From Gammaproteobacteria bacterium (GTDB taxonomy: Bacteria; Pseudomonadota; Gammaproteobacteria; Steroidobacterales; Rariloculaceae): a stretch of DNA of 64,000 bases. Below the pieces are notes generated by a model, which was given only the letters and a program-made list of their open reading frames with translations, was not told where the DNA came from and ran no database searches. Every line of letters begins with the position of its first letter. Positions within the stretch are counted from its first letter, which is position 1. The stretch spans positions 62,001 through 126,000 of the forward strand of contig JAJDVG010000058.1 in assembly GCA_022826245.1 (NCBI GenBank), read 5' to 3'. The position numbers and the translations under genes are program-made. This document shows, in pieces, positions 52,874 to 62,646 of the stretch.

Positions 52874-55800
52874 ATGAACCACGGAGCCCGTTTCACCGTA
52901 CGCAGGGTCGGGAATCTCGTTCCGGCGCTCGCAGCGCTCCTGCTCGCCGCGGGATGCGAACGTCCGGGTACCGAAACCGCGGTCGACTACAACTGGGACA
53001 TCCGCCCGATCCTGTCCAACAATTGCTACCGGTGTCACGGGCCGGACGACGGGGCGCGCGAGGCGGGGCTGCGGCTGGACATTCGCGAGGAGGCCGTGGC
53101 GCAGACACCGGGGTCGCCCGGACGGGGCGTGATCGAACCGGGAGACCCGTCGCTCAGCGAGCTCATCAGGCGCGTGTCGTCGGACGACCCCGAATACCGC
53201 ATGCCGCCGCCGCACACGCATCGGACGCTTTCGGACGCTCAGATCGAGACCCTGACACGCTGGATCGAACAGGGCGCCGAGTACAAGCGCCACTGGTCGT
53301 TCATCCCGCCTGCCGACATCGACCCGCCGGAATCGGGTTTGAGCGCCGATGCGGTCAATCCCGTCGACGAGTTCATCCTTGCCGAAATCGAGCAACGGGG
53401 ACTGACTCCCGCTGGCGAGGCCGATCGGGAGACGCTGATCAGCCGCGTCACATTCACGCTGACCGGGCTGCCGCCGACTCCCGAGGAAATGGACGCGTTC
53501 ATCGCCGACGCCGACCAGGACGCCTACGAGAAGCTCGTCGACCGCCTGCTGGCCCGTCCGGCCTATGGCGAACGCATGGCGACGGAGTGGCTCGACGCCG
53601 CGCGCTTCGCGGATTCCGACGGCTATCTCGACGACGAATATCAGCGCCTGCTTTATCCCTGGCGCGACTGGGTCATCGAGGCGTTCAACTCGAACATGCC
53701 CTATGACCGCTTCGGCACCGTGCAGCTTGCCGGCGACCTCGTCGAGAACCCGTCGAAGGCCGATCTGCTCGCGAGCGGGTTCGGCCGCCTGCACCGGAAC
53801 TCCGCCGAGAACGGCATCATCGACGAAGAATACCGCGTCGAGTACGTGATCGACCGCACCGATACGCTCGGCACCGCGTTTCTCGGCCTTTCGGTCGGTT
53901 GTGCGCGCTGCCACGACCACAAGTTCGACCCGATCAGCCACGTCGATTACTACTCGCTGACGGCGTTTTTCAACAGCACGGACGACGCCGGTTTCTATCC
54001 GCAGGAGAAGTGGGAAACCGGGCCGACGATGTATCTCACGGACGAGGCGACCGACCTGCGGATCGCGGAGTTCGAAGCGGAGATCGCGGAACTCGAGGCG
54101 GACTACGAATCCGAACTGGCCAGTGCGGCCGAACGGCTGGCGGCGGAGTCGCGTGTTGCAGGCGCCGCGAACTCCCGCGATGAGACCGTCGCTGCGTCGA
54201 ACTCCATTGATGCCGATTCCCGCGAATCGATAGCCGCGATAGCACGGAGCGGCTCGGTATCCGGCGAGTCGGCAGCGGCGGCGCCGCAGGACGGAGCCGG
54301 TCGCGCCCGGTCGCTCGCGGCGCTACGGCGCGCGATCGCCGATGCCGAAGTCGCGCATTACCCGTTCGAGGCCGCGGTGGAGGATGCCGAGGCGGCTGAG
54401 GCCTACGCGGGTGCGGCAGGTCTCGAGGCCTCGCTGCCCCCGGTCTTCTCTCCCTCCGGCACGAGGGGCCTCAAGCCTGCCGTCTTGCAGGCGCCTCTGT
54501 TCGGCCCGGGCGTCGACGGCAACGCGCTTTACTTCGATGCGAACAACAAGGGCTTCCTCGACAAGTCCGACGGCGTCGGCTACTTCGATCACCATGAGAG
54601 CTTCTCGGTCGACTTCTGGCTCTACACGGCCAGGGAGTACGAGGAAGCGGGCGTGCTGAACCACAGCGACCACCTGCGGTTCGGGTCCGGCGGCTGGTCG
54701 ATCGATCTCGAGCACAACCTCATCAGGGTCGGGCTCGTGCACGCCTATCCGCGCGACCAGATCATCGTTCGCACGCGCGAGCCGTTGCCGGCCGACGCCT
54801 GGACGCGCGTGACGCTGACTTACGACGGCTCTGCGAAGGCCAGCGGGGTCCGCCTTTATCTCGATGGCGAGGCCGTCGAACTCGCCGTCGAGCGGGACGG
54901 CCTCACCAAGTCCATGCTGCCGATCGGCATGGCCTTCGCGGGGCTCGACGACTTCCACGGACTCGCGTTCGGCAAGCGTTGGCAGCAGACGCCGCTCGAG
55001 GGTGGGGCCATCGACGAGTTGCGCGTGTTCGATCAGGAATTGTCGCCGCTCGCGGTCGCCGTGCTGCACGAGGGCGCCGAGGCTTTGCGCGTTGCGGATG
55101 CGCCCGCACGCCTCGCGGAGCACCTCGCGCTTCTCGATCCCGGTACCGTAAGCGCCAGGAGCGAACTGACCGCCGCCCGGGCCGAGCTCAATGCGCTGCT
55201 GACCTCCCTGCCGGAAGTCATGGTCATGGGCGATACCGCGCATCCGAGGCCGACGTACGTGCTCGAACGCGGGGTGTACTCGAACCACGGCGAGGCGGTC
55301 ACGCCGCGCGGGCTGATTCAGGTCTTCCCGTATGCCGAGGATCTGCCGCAAGACCGCGCCGGACTTGCGCAGTGGGTCTTCGATCCCGGGCATCCGCTCA
55401 CCGCGCGCGTCTACGTCAACCGCCTGTGGCAGATGCACTTCGGCACGGGGCTCGTGCGCACCGCCGAGGAGTTCGGTTCACAGGGCGAGACGCCGACGCA
55501 TCCGGAACTGCTCGACTGGCTCGCGAGGCGGTTCGTCGAGTCCGGCTGGGACATCAAGGCGCTGAACCGGCTCATCGTGATGTCGGCGGCGTTCAGACGC
55601 GATTCGACCGTGCGTCCCGGCGACGCGGAGAGCGATCCGGAGAACCGCTGGCTCGCACGCGGGGTCACGCGGCGGCTGACCGCCGAGATGGTCAGGGACA
55701 ACGCCCTTGCCGCGAGCGGCCTGCTCGACAGGACGATCGGCGGACCGAGCGTCTTCCCCTATCAGCCTGACGGCGTCTGGGAGGCGGTCGCGTTCTATGA

Positions 55801-56302
55801 TCGTTCGCGCGCGTACCCCGACCCCGAGACTGTGCCGGCCGACCAGCACCGGCGCAGCATCTACACGCTCATCCGCCGCGGTGTCCCCTCGCCGTCGATG
55901 ACGATCTTCGACTTTCCGCGGCGCCACACGAGCCAGGTCCGGCGGCCGACCGCAAGCACGCCGCTGCAGGCGCTCGTGTTGCTCAACGATCCGCAGTATG
56001 TCGAGGCGTCGCGCGCACTCGCGGCGCTTGCAATGCGCGAGCACGAGGACATCGACGGGCAGATCGTCGAGATATTCCGCCGTGCCGCTCGGCGCACCCC
56101 GAGCCCGGCCGAGATCGAGACGCTCAGGGCGTTCTTCGACGGGCAGCGCGCGGAATTCGCCGCTTCCGCCGAGGCCACCGCGAGCTATCTCGACATCGGT
56201 GTCGTCGAACCCGACCCGAATCTCGACGGCGTGTGGCTCGCGGCGCTCGGCGCGACGGCCAACGTCATCTTCAATTCGCCCGACTCGTACACGTTGCGGT
56301 GA
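52874..56302 (+). CDS. Planctomycete-type cytochrome / DUF1549-LamG-DUF1553 protein
   Basis: A 1142-residue exported protein. It has a lipoprotein-like signal (ALAALLLAAGCERP), a PSCyt1-type cytochrome domain with the haem motif CYRCHG, then DUF1549 (HWSFIPPADIDPP, GLPPTPEEMDAFI, EWLDAARFADSDGY), a concanavalin/LamG-type domain at roughly residues 500-740 and DUF1553 at the end (NRLWQMHFGTGLVRTAEEFG in part, RLTAEMVRDNALAASGLLD). Such proteins are abundant in Planctomycetes; their function is unproven, possibly polysaccharide or sulfate-ester catabolism. Its DUF1501 partner follows. Confidence 0.9.
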   Translation: MNHGARFTVRRVGNLVPALAALLLAAGCERPGTETAVDYNWDIRPILSNNCYRCHGPDDGAREAGLRLDIREEAVAQTPGSPGRGVIEPGDPSLSELIRRVSSDDPEYRMPPPHTHRTLSDAQIETLTRWIEQGAEYKRHWSFIPPADIDPPESGLSADAVNPVDEFILAEIEQRGLTPAGEADRETLISRVTFTLTGLPPTPEEMDAFIADADQDAYEKLVDRLLARPAYGERMATEWLDAARFADSDGYLDDEYQRLLYPWRDWVIEAFNSNMPYDRFGTVQLAGDLVENPSKADLLASGFGRLHRNSAENGIIDEEYRVEYVIDRTDTLGTAFLGLSVGCARCHDHKFDPISHVDYYSLTAFFNSTDDAGFYPQEKWETGPTMYLTDEATDLRIAEFEAEIAELEADYESELASAAERLAAESRVAGAANSRDETVAASNSIDADSRESIAAIARSGSVSGESAAAAPQDGAGRARSLAALRRAIADAEVAHYPFEAAVEDAEAAEAYAGAAGLEASLPPVFSPSGTRGLKPAVLQAPLFGPGVDGNALYFDANNKGFLDKSDGVGYFDHHESFSVDFWLYTAREYEEAGVLNHSDHLRFGSGGWSIDLEHNLIRVGLVHAYPRDQIIVRTREPLPADAWTRVTLTYDGSAKASGVRLYLDGEAVELAVERDGLTKSMLPIGMAFAGLDDFHGLAFGKRWQQTPLEGGAIDELRVFDQELSPLAVAVLHEGAEALRVADAPARLAEHLALLDPGTVSARSELTAARAELNALLTSLPEVMVMGDTAHPRPTYVLERGVYSNHGEAVTPRGLIQVFPYAEDLPQDRAGLAQWVFDPGHPLTARVYVNRLWQMHFGTGLVRTAEEFGSQGETPTHPELLDWLARRFVESGWDIKALNRLIVMSAAFRRDSTVRPGDAESDPENRWLARGVTRRLTAEMVRDNALAASGLLDRTIGGPSVFPYQPDGVWEAVAFYDRSRAYPDPETVPADQHRRSIYTLIRRGVPSPSMTIFDFPRRHTSQVRRPTASTPLQALVLLNDPQYVEASRALAALAMREHEDIDGQIVEIFRRAARRTPSPAEIETLRAFFDGQRAEFAASAEATASYLDIGVVEPDPNLDGVWLAALGATANVIFNSPDSYTLR

Positions 56303-56432
56303 CAGGTTTGAGAACGCATATCGGTTCAGGCAAGCGGCACTGGCAGCGGATTTCTGCCTGGGCCACACCTGCCCGCCCGCGTGGTCACTTGCGCGACGAT
56401 ACGCGATGCGCCAGGCATGGCAGGCGAAGGTC

Positions 56433-57911
56433 ATGAGCCAGCGTAATCCGTACCCACCCCTGACGCCCGCCGAGCGTGCACTGGCGATATCCCGGCGCGC
56501 ATTTCTCGGACATGCCGGGGCCGGTCTCGGCAGCATCGCGCTCGCCGAGCTGCTCGGGAGTTCGTTGGCGCAGGCGCAGGAGCCCGCGGCGGCCGATCCC
56601 GGCGTGCTCGGGACCACGCACCATGAGCCGCGCGCCAAGCGCGTGATCTTCCTGTTCATGGCGGGGGCGCCGTCGCAGATCGAGTGCTTCGACCACAAGC
56701 CGACGCTGACGCGGCTGCACGGCACGGAAGCGCCTGATTCGATCATGGGCACGCAGCGCCTGTCGACGATGGTCAAGGGCCAGACGACCTTCCCGCTCGT
56801 CGCCCCGATCGCGCCGCTGTCGCAGCGCGGCCAGAGCGGGGCATGGGTCAGCGATCTGCTGCCGCACATGGGCCGCGTGATCGACGAGTTCACGATCGTC
56901 AAGTCGATGTACACCGAGCAGGTCAACCACGATCCGGCGATCAAGTTCATCCAGTCGGGATTCCAGCTTGCCGGACGGCCGAGCATGGGTTCGTGGGTGC
57001 ACTACGGGCTCGGTTCGGACAATGTCGACCTGCCGTCGTTCATCGTCATGTCGTCGCGCGGTGTCGGTCCCGGACAGAACATCAACTCCGAGATCTGGAG
57101 TTCGGGGTTCCTGCCGTCGCATCACGGCGGCGTGCTCTTCCGGCCGGGAGACGATCCGGTGCTTTACGTCGGCAATCCGGACGGAATCACGACGGAGGCT
57201 CGCGGTCGCGCGATCAACGCGATTGTGGAGCTTGCGCGCGCCCAGCACGAGCGGACAGGCGATTCGGAAATCCTGTCCAGGATCACGCAGTACGAGATGG
57301 CCTACCGCATGCAGAGTTCGGTGCCCGAAGCGACGGATGTCGGCGACGAGCCGGACCATGTTGTCGAGCTCTACGGCGACTCCGTGCACACGCCGGGCTC
57401 CTTCGCCCGCAACTGCCTGCTCGCACGGCGCCTCGCCGAGCGCGACGTCAAGTTCGTGCAGCTCTACCACAACGCCTGGGACCACCACGCCGGGCATCCG
57501 GTCTTTCACCCCGTCAGCATGGAGGAAGTCGATCAGGCGACGGCGGGCCTGATCGAGGATCTCGGGCAGCGGGGACTGCTCGAAGACACGCTCGTCATCT
57601 GGGGCGCCGAGTTCGGCCGCACCTGCTTCGCCCAGGGCGAGCTCGTCGGCGAGAACTGGGGCCGCGACCATCATCCGGGTTGTTTCACCTATCTCATGGC
57701 GGGCGCCGGCATGAAGCGCGGCTTTTCGTACGGCGAGACGGACGACCTGAGCTACAACGTCGTGAGCGATCCCGTGCACGTCCACGACCTGCAGGCGACG
57801 ATCATGCACCTGCTCGGCGTCGACCACGAACGGCTGACCTACCGCTATCAGGGGCGCGATTTTCGCCTGACCGACGTGCACGGGCGCGTCGTCCACGAAC
57901 TGTTGGCCTGA
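56433..57911 (+). CDS. DUF1501 Tat-exported protein
   Basis: A 492-residue protein of the DUF1501 family, related to alkaline-phosphatase/sulfatase-fold enzymes. Twin-arginine signal ISRRAFLGHAGAGLGSIALAE; then KRVIFLFMAGAPSQIECFD and the late motifs VIWGAEFGRTCFAQG and GRDHHPGCFTYLMAG, which look like metal-site residues. It is the standard partner of the DUF1549/DUF1553 protein upstream (131 nt away). The in-frame ATG at 56406 is an alternative start without a ribosome site. Role unknown. Confidence 0.9.
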   Translation: MSQRNPYPPLTPAERALAISRRAFLGHAGAGLGSIALAELLGSSLAQAQEPAAADPGVLGTTHHEPRAKRVIFLFMAGAPSQIECFDHKPTLTRLHGTEAPDSIMGTQRLSTMVKGQTTFPLVAPIAPLSQRGQSGAWVSDLLPHMGRVIDEFTIVKSMYTEQVNHDPAIKFIQSGFQLAGRPSMGSWVHYGLGSDNVDLPSFIVMSSRGVGPGQNINSEIWSSGFLPSHHGGVLFRPGDDPVLYVGNPDGITTEARGRAINAIVELARAQHERTGDSEILSRITQYEMAYRMQSSVPEATDVGDEPDHVVELYGDSVHTPGSFARNCLLARRLAERDVKFVQLYHNAWDHHAGHPVFHPVSMEEVDQATAGLIEDLGQRGLLEDTLVIWGAEFGRTCFAQGELVGENWGRDHHPGCFTYLMAGAGMKRGFSYGETDDLSYNVVSDPVHVHDLQATIMHLLGVDHERLTYRYQGRDFRLTDVHGRVVHELLA

Positions 57912-57982
57912 GCTGGCGGCGGCTGCCCGCGATGCTGCCGCGTTGCGTCGGGCGCACTATCTTCCGGAAACGAGGTAACGGT

Positions 57983-59215
57983 ATGCGTTGCAGAGCTTCG
58001 ATGACCCTTCCTGCCTTGGGCGCGCTGACTGCACTTGCGGTTGGCGGCGCCGTACGGGCCCAGCCGGATTCGCCGGACAACCCGGCCGTCGAGCGTTTCA
58101 CGATCGACGTCCCGCAGGCGACGCTCGACGATCTCAACGAGCGTCTCGACCGCACGCGCTGGCCGGACCAGTTGCCCGGAACCGCTTGGGACCTGGGCAC
58201 CGACACCACGTACATGCGCGAACTCGCCGACTACTGGCGCAACGACTACGACTGGCGGGCCGAGGAAGCGCGCCTGAACGGTTTCGAGCACTTCCATGCG
58301 ACCGTGGACGGGCTGCGCGTGCACTTTGTCCACGAACGCAGCGACGATCCAGACGCGGTGCCCGTGCTGCTTCTGCACGGCTGGCCGAGCACGTTCGTGC
58401 AGATGCTCGATCTGATTCCGCTGCTCACGTCGCCGGGCGAGCACGGGCTGCCGGAGAGCCCGTCCTTTCACGTCGTTGCGGCCTCGTTGCCGGGTTACGG
58501 TTTCTCGGACATCCCCGACCGGACGCTCTTCGGCTTCGCAAGCTCGGCGCGCCTCATGATCGGACTCATGCACGATGCGCTCGGCTACGAGCGCTACGGC
58601 GTGCGCGGCAGCGATATCGGGGGCGCTGTCGTCAGGCAGATGGCGCTCATGAGCCCGGAGCAGATCATCGGCGTTCACCTGACCGGGGTCATCGGTCTGG
58701 GCGGCGGCGAGCCGCCCTATACCGAAGCCGAGGAGGCCTACATCGCGGCCAGCGAGGCCATCGAGCCGGAACTCGCCTACGCGCGGCTGCACATGTCCAA
58801 ACCCCAGACGCTCGCGCATTCGCTGAATGATTCACCGGTCGGGCTCGCCGCCTGGATCGTGGAGAAATTCCGCGCCTGGAGCGACGTGAACGGCGACGTC
58901 GAGAGCCGCTACACGAAGGACGAACTGCTCACCAACCTCATGCTGTACTGGGTCACGGGAACCGCGCCCGCCTCGGTCCGCACCTACTACGATTTCATTC
59001 GCGAGCCTTCGATGACCGGGTGGGTGGAAGTCCCCGTCGGCATGCTCGATACCACGAAGGACCTGTTCCCGGCTGCGCCGCGCGAGTGGGGAGAGCGGCT
59101 GTTCAACGTGCATAGCTGGAACGTGACCGATGTCGGCGGGCATTTTCTCGAGTGGGAGGAACCGGAGCTCGTCGCGAGGGACATGCAGGAGTTTTTCGGG
59201 TCGATCGAGCGCTGA
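57983..59215 (+). CDS. Exported epoxide hydrolase family protein
   Basis: A 410-residue alpha/beta hydrolase with the epoxide-hydrolase N-terminal (EHN) domain (FTIDVPQATLDDLNERLDRTRWPD in part). It has a signal peptide (LPALGALTALAVGGAVRAQ). The oxyanion-hole segment is LLHGWPSTF, the nucleophile is the Asp of RGSDIGG and the His lies in VGGHFLEWEEP. It would open an epoxide in the periplasm. The ATG at 57983 has GAGGT upstream; the 790-residue track ORF reads through the DUF1501 gene in another frame. Same strand and 71 nt after DUF1501. Confidence 0.88.
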   Translation: MRCRASMTLPALGALTALAVGGAVRAQPDSPDNPAVERFTIDVPQATLDDLNERLDRTRWPDQLPGTAWDLGTDTTYMRELADYWRNDYDWRAEEARLNGFEHFHATVDGLRVHFVHERSDDPDAVPVLLLHGWPSTFVQMLDLIPLLTSPGEHGLPESPSFHVVAASLPGYGFSDIPDRTLFGFASSARLMIGLMHDALGYERYGVRGSDIGGAVVRQMALMSPEQIIGVHLTGVIGLGGGEPPYTEAEEAYIAASEAIEPELAYARLHMSKPQTLAHSLNDSPVGLAAWIVEKFRAWSDVNGDVESRYTKDELLTNLMLYWVTGTAPASVRTYYDFIREPSMTGWVEVPVGMLDTTKDLFPAAPREWGERLFNVHSWNVTDVGGHFLEWEEPELVARDMQEFFGSIER

Positions 59216-59246
59216 GGCACACGTTTCGCGGAACGGAATGGCGGCG

Positions 59247-59349
59247 ACCGTTACGCGCTCGCTCGGTTGAACTTCGCGGGGCACCGTTCCGCGCTCGCTG
59301 GCTCAAGCGTAACGCAGTGCCGCAAGCGGGAGACCGTTACGCGCCCGCG
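59247..59349. repeat. Three degenerate copies of ACCGTTACGCGCTCGCT in a convergent gap
   Basis: Copies at 59247-59263, 59283-59299 (one mismatch) and 59333-59349 (two mismatches) fill the gap between the epoxide hydrolase (plus) and the MFS gene (minus). An inverted piece, AGCGTAACGC, lies between copies two and three. Spacing is 36 and 50 nt, so it is not a regular tandem array. Confidence 0.5.
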
Positions 59350-60582
59350 TTACGTGCCGCTGCCTGCTGCAACCGCGTCGGCTGGCCTGGTCCGCGGCAG
59401 CAACCCCGCAAGTAGGCCGAGCACCGGCAACACCGAGCACAACAGAAACACCTGCCGGATGCTCGTCTGATCGGCGACTTCGCCTATCGCGGCGGCGCCG
59501 AGCGCGCCGAGGCCGAAAGCGAGCCCGAAAAAGAGTCCCGCGACCGTGCCGACCCTCGCCGGCATGAGTTCCTGGCCGTAGACGACGATCGCCGGGAAGG
59601 CCGACGCGAGGATGGCGCCGATCGGCACGCTGAGCACTCCGGTCCAGAAGAGATTCACGTGCGGCAACGCCAGCGTGAAAGGCAGCACGCCGAGGATCGA
59701 GAACCAGATTACGAACTTGCGGCCAAAGCGGTCGCCGAGCGTGCCCCCCGCGACGGTGCCGAACGCGACGGCCGCGAGAAACACGAACAGATGAATCTGG
59801 GCGTTCTGCACAGATACCGCGAATCGGTCGATCAGATAGAACATGTAGTAGCTCGTCATGGCCGCCATGTAGACGAACTTCGACAGGACCAATGCGATGA
59901 GCACGGCGAGCGCCAGCCTGATCTCCCGGCGGGAGTAGCCGGACTCGGCCACGGCTCGTAGCGTTGGGTGCGGCAGCCGTCCGAGCCCGTGATGGCGGTA
60001 CCAGTGCCCGACCCGAAGCAGCAGGATCATCGCAAACAGAGCCGCCGCCGCGAACCAGGCCACGCTTGTCTGCCCGTAGCGCAGCACGACGAAGGCCGCA
60101 AGCAACGGTCCGAGCGACGAACCGACGTTTCCGCCGACCTGAAACAGCGCCTGTGCGAGGCCGGGTCGGTCCCCCGAAGCCATGCGAGCGACGCGCGACG
60201 ACTCCGGATGGAGCACCGCCGAACCCATGCCGATCAGCGCAGCGCCGAGCAGCAGTATCGAGTAGCTGCCGGCCCTTGACAGGATCAGCAACCCGACAAG
60301 CGTGAATCCCATCCCCGCGGCCAGCGAGTACGGCAGCGGCTTGCGGTCGGTGTAGAAGCCTACGGCGGGTTGCAGCAGCGACGCGGTGAACTGGAACGTG
60401 AACGTCAAAATCCCGATCTGGCCGAAGTCCAGCCCGTAGTTCTCCCTGAGAATCGGGTAGATCGCCGGCAGCAGCGACTGCAGCATGTCATTCAGGAGAT
60501 GACAGACGCTGATCGCGGCGATGATCGAGAAGGTCGTCGTGGCGGCCTTGTCGCCGGCGGCTGGGGCTCGGGCGGCGCTCAT
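59350..60582 (-). CDS. MFS transporter of the fosmidomycin-resistance (Fsr) type
   Basis: A 410-residue, 12-helix major facilitator protein. The opening FSIIAAISVCHLLNDMLQSLLPAIYP in part, the helix 2-3 loop DRKPLPYSLAAGMGF, and HPESSRVARMASG are typical of the Fsr group, which expels fosmidomycin and perhaps other phosphonates or small metabolites. The ATG at 60582 leaves 13 nt to the acetyltransferase gene; the track's 60627 would overlap it. Probably cotranscribed with that gene. Confidence 0.87.
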   Translation of the reverse strand: MSAARAPAAGDKAATTTFSIIAAISVCHLLNDMLQSLLPAIYPILRENYGLDFGQIGILTFTFQFTASLLQPAVGFYTDRKPLPYSLAAGMGFTLVGLLILSRAGSYSILLLGAALIGMGSAVLHPESSRVARMASGDRPGLAQALFQVGGNVGSSLGPLLAAFVVLRYGQTSVAWFAAAALFAMILLLRVGHWYRHHGLGRLPHPTLRAVAESGYSRREIRLALAVLIALVLSKFVYMAAMTSYYMFYLIDRFAVSVQNAQIHLFVFLAAVAFGTVAGGTLGDRFGRKFVIWFSILGVLPFTLALPHVNLFWTGVLSVPIGAILASAFPAIVVYGQELMPARVGTVAGLFFGLAFGLGALGAAAIGEVADQTSIRQVFLLCSVLPVLGLLAGLLPRTRPADAVAAGSGT

Positions 60583-60595
60583 GGTCGTATTCGGC

Positions 60596-61477
60596 TCAAC
60601 CGTCGTCTTGTTCCGTGACCGGGTCAAGGAGAATCATGCCGTATTCGCCGGTCCGTTCGAAGCCGAGCGCTTCGTAGGCCTTTTGTGCCGGATGGTTGTC
60701 CATCTCGGTGAACAGGATGGCTTCGACGGCGCCGGCTGCTTTCGCGTCGAACAGGGAACCGGCCACCGCTGCGCGCCCGTAGCCTCGGCTGCGCCACTCG
60801 ACGGGAGTGAACACGCCGCCCACCTGCACCATGTCCGGCAGGGCAGCGTTGAACGCGGTCATCGACACCACGGAGCCGTCCTCTTCCAGTACCCAGAGCG
60901 TCCCAGCATCGACCATGCGCGCGAGATCGTCACGAATTGCGGCGTCATCGATAGTGTGACCGGCATAGCCCAGCGTGTGCTGATCGTATTCACGCCGCCA
61001 TGGGACCAGTCTCGGCAGATCGTCGATTCGTGCACGGCGATGAACGACCCGGCCAGAGGACAGCGGCGCCGGCACGACCAGGTCGGCAAGATCGAGGCGA
61101 TAGAGGTACTCCGGCACGACCTTGCCGAGACGTGACCGGTCGAGATTCAGTGCGCATTCTGCTGCCTCAACCTGCGGCCACGGACCGAGCAGACCATCGA
61201 TGCGCCGGCCCGACTCTCGAGCCACGGCCAGCGCCAGTTCGGCGGGCTGCGTCGGCGCTTGCAGGATGATGTTGCCGTTCCAGTAGTGGGCGGCGACATC
61301 CGTCAGGACATCGTCGGAAAAGGCGCCCACGTAGAGGCCCTGGAACCGATCGGGACCATCTACAAGCCCACTGTGAAACGCGTTGGCACGCAGAAACATG
61401 GACGTCGCCCGATGGCGATCGAGGAACGCGTCGAAGGCGGGACGGTCGTCGGGGGTGAGGCAGCGGAAGGATGACAT
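60596..61477 (-). CDS. GNAT-family N-acetyltransferase
   Basis: A 293-residue protein whose C-terminal half is a GNAT domain: VQVGGVFTPVEWRSRGYGRAAVA contains the acetyl-CoA pyrophosphate-binding loop (RSRGYG), followed by ILFTEMDNHPAQKAYEALGF. The N-terminal half (CLTPDDRPAFDAFLDRH) is a diverged second GNAT-like lobe. Substrate unknown. Upstream of the MFS gene on the same strand; together they could form a detoxification pair. Confidence 0.85.
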   Translation of the reverse strand: MSSFRCLTPDDRPAFDAFLDRHRATSMFLRANAFHSGLVDGPDRFQGLYVGAFSDDVLTDVAAHYWNGNIILQAPTQPAELALAVARESGRRIDGLLGPWPQVEAAECALNLDRSRLGKVVPEYLYRLDLADLVVPAPLSSGRVVHRRARIDDLPRLVPWRREYDQHTLGYAGHTIDDAAIRDDLARMVDAGTLWVLEEDGSVVSMTAFNAALPDMVQVGGVFTPVEWRSRGYGRAAVAGSLFDAKAAGAVEAILFTEMDNHPAQKAYEALGFERTGEYGMILLDPVTEQDDG

Positions 61478-61761
61478 GTTGTTCGGTGTGTGGACAGTGT
61501 GCCGAAGTGTAGACCCGGGGAACGGAACCGCGCGAGCCGTTTGCTCACGAAAGCGCTCCAGACTACTCAGTTCCTACGCAAGTCGATTTGGTTCCGTCGG
61601 GATGCCGGAGTGTGATCCGGAAGCACGGGTACACAACCCGTAGTTTTTCAGCAGTTTCTTGGAGTTTCCCGACGCGTGATCATCATTCGCTTCAGGATGC
61701 GATCAGCGGGTCATGGTATCCTCCGCCCCGGCTATCGCGGGTTTCCGGGTGTCGTATCTTC
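61478..61761. other. Intergenic region at the left edge of the accessory segment
   Basis: 284 bp with a visibly lower GC content than the DNA to its left. It separates the GNAT gene from the DUF488 gene. It contains a terminator-like hairpin (61625-61648); I see no ORF or tRNA in it. Confidence 0.5.
61625..61648 (+). terminator. Terminator-like hairpin with T-run
   Basis: ACGGGT-ACACA-ACCCGT, a perfect 6-bp stem, followed by AG and five T residues. It faces the plus strand, yet no plus-strand gene lies just upstream. It may mark the end of a gene lost when the segment was rearranged, or shield the DUF488 promoter. Confidence 0.4.
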
Positions 61762-62643
61762 ATGTTTTATAGGAGAAAAGTTCTTCTCGGGCTGTTAGAG
61801 GCACTCCGATTCCAGGTCCCCAAGACCGACATGCAGAAGTACCTGTTCCTGGTCTCGCAGGAGCAGAAGGCCCCTTCCTATCACTTTGTCCCGTACCGTT
61901 TCGGGTGCTACTCGTTTCAGGCAGATGCCGACAAGCGAACTCTGGCCAAGTACGGTCTCATCAGAAGCCACGACAAGTGGGTTCTCGTCAATAGACAAGG
62001 TTTCCTTCCGACGCTCAAGCCGGAAGATGGCGCCGCGATACGTAAGGTGGTTCAGGCGTTCAGGCGAGTACGAGGGCGGGATCTCGTGCGGCACGTGTAT
62101 CGGAATTACCCGTATTACGCGATCAATAGCGAAATCAAGCACGACGTTCTAAATCGCGCCGAGCAGCAACTTGTCGAGGAGAGGCGACCTGCCGCAACGT
62201 CTCCGCGTCTCTACACCATCGGATACGAAGGGTTGTCGCTAGAGCAGTTCCTGAACAAACTCGTCAGGCAGTCCGTGGCCGTGCTTTGCGACGTCAGGCG
62301 AAACGCAATCAGCATGAAGTACGGGTTCAGCAAGCGCCTGCTACAGCACGCTTGCGATGGCGTAGGCATTAGCTACATCCACATGCCCGAGCTTGGGATT
62401 GATTCCCACAAGCGCAAGCACCTGCGCTCGCGCTCCGACATCGATGCCCTATTCCACGACTACGTCAACACAACGTTATCGGAGAGCAAGGACTCCCTCG
62501 ATTCGATCGTCAAGCTTGTGCGTAAGAACGGGCGAGTTGCGCTTACCTGCTTTGAAGCTGATGCGGACCTCTGCCATAGAGGCTGTGTCGCGAGCGCACT
62601 TCTCGCCAGATCCGATTTCGGGCATCAGGTCGCCCATTTGTAG
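61762..62643 (+). CDS. DUF488 family protein with N-terminal accessory domain
   Basis: A 293-residue protein. The C-terminal half is DUF488: LYTIGYEGLSLEQFLNKLV in part, LCDVRRNAIS, IHMPELGI and the Cys/His ending ALTCFEADADLCHRGCVA, whose Cys-x4-Asp...CHR pattern is reminiscent of a metal or nucleotide site. The N-terminal part (about 150 residues; DMQKYLFLVSQ, HFVPYRFGCYSFQAD) loosely resembles the SocA/Panacea-type domain of mobile-element proteins. Function unknown; such genes often occur in genomic islands. Base composition differs from the core genome. Followed after 3 nt by a truncated gene. Confidence 0.75.
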   Translation: MFYRRKVLLGLLEALRFQVPKTDMQKYLFLVSQEQKAPSYHFVPYRFGCYSFQADADKRTLAKYGLIRSHDKWVLVNRQGFLPTLKPEDGAAIRKVVQAFRRVRGRDLVRHVYRNYPYYAINSEIKHDVLNRAEQQLVEERRPAATSPRLYTIGYEGLSLEQFLNKLVRQSVAVLCDVRRNAISMKYGFSKRLLQHACDGVGISYIHMPELGIDSHKRKHLRSRSDIDALFHDYVNTTLSESKDSLDSIVKLVRKNGRVALTCFEADADLCHRGCVASALLARSDFGHQVAHL

Positions 62644-62646
62644 AAA

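Noticed and set aside
61560-61650. Possible tRNA or attachment site upstream of DUF488
   Set aside because: Only a simple hairpin with a T-run is present; no cloverleaf can be drawn and no matching direct repeat was seen on the other side.
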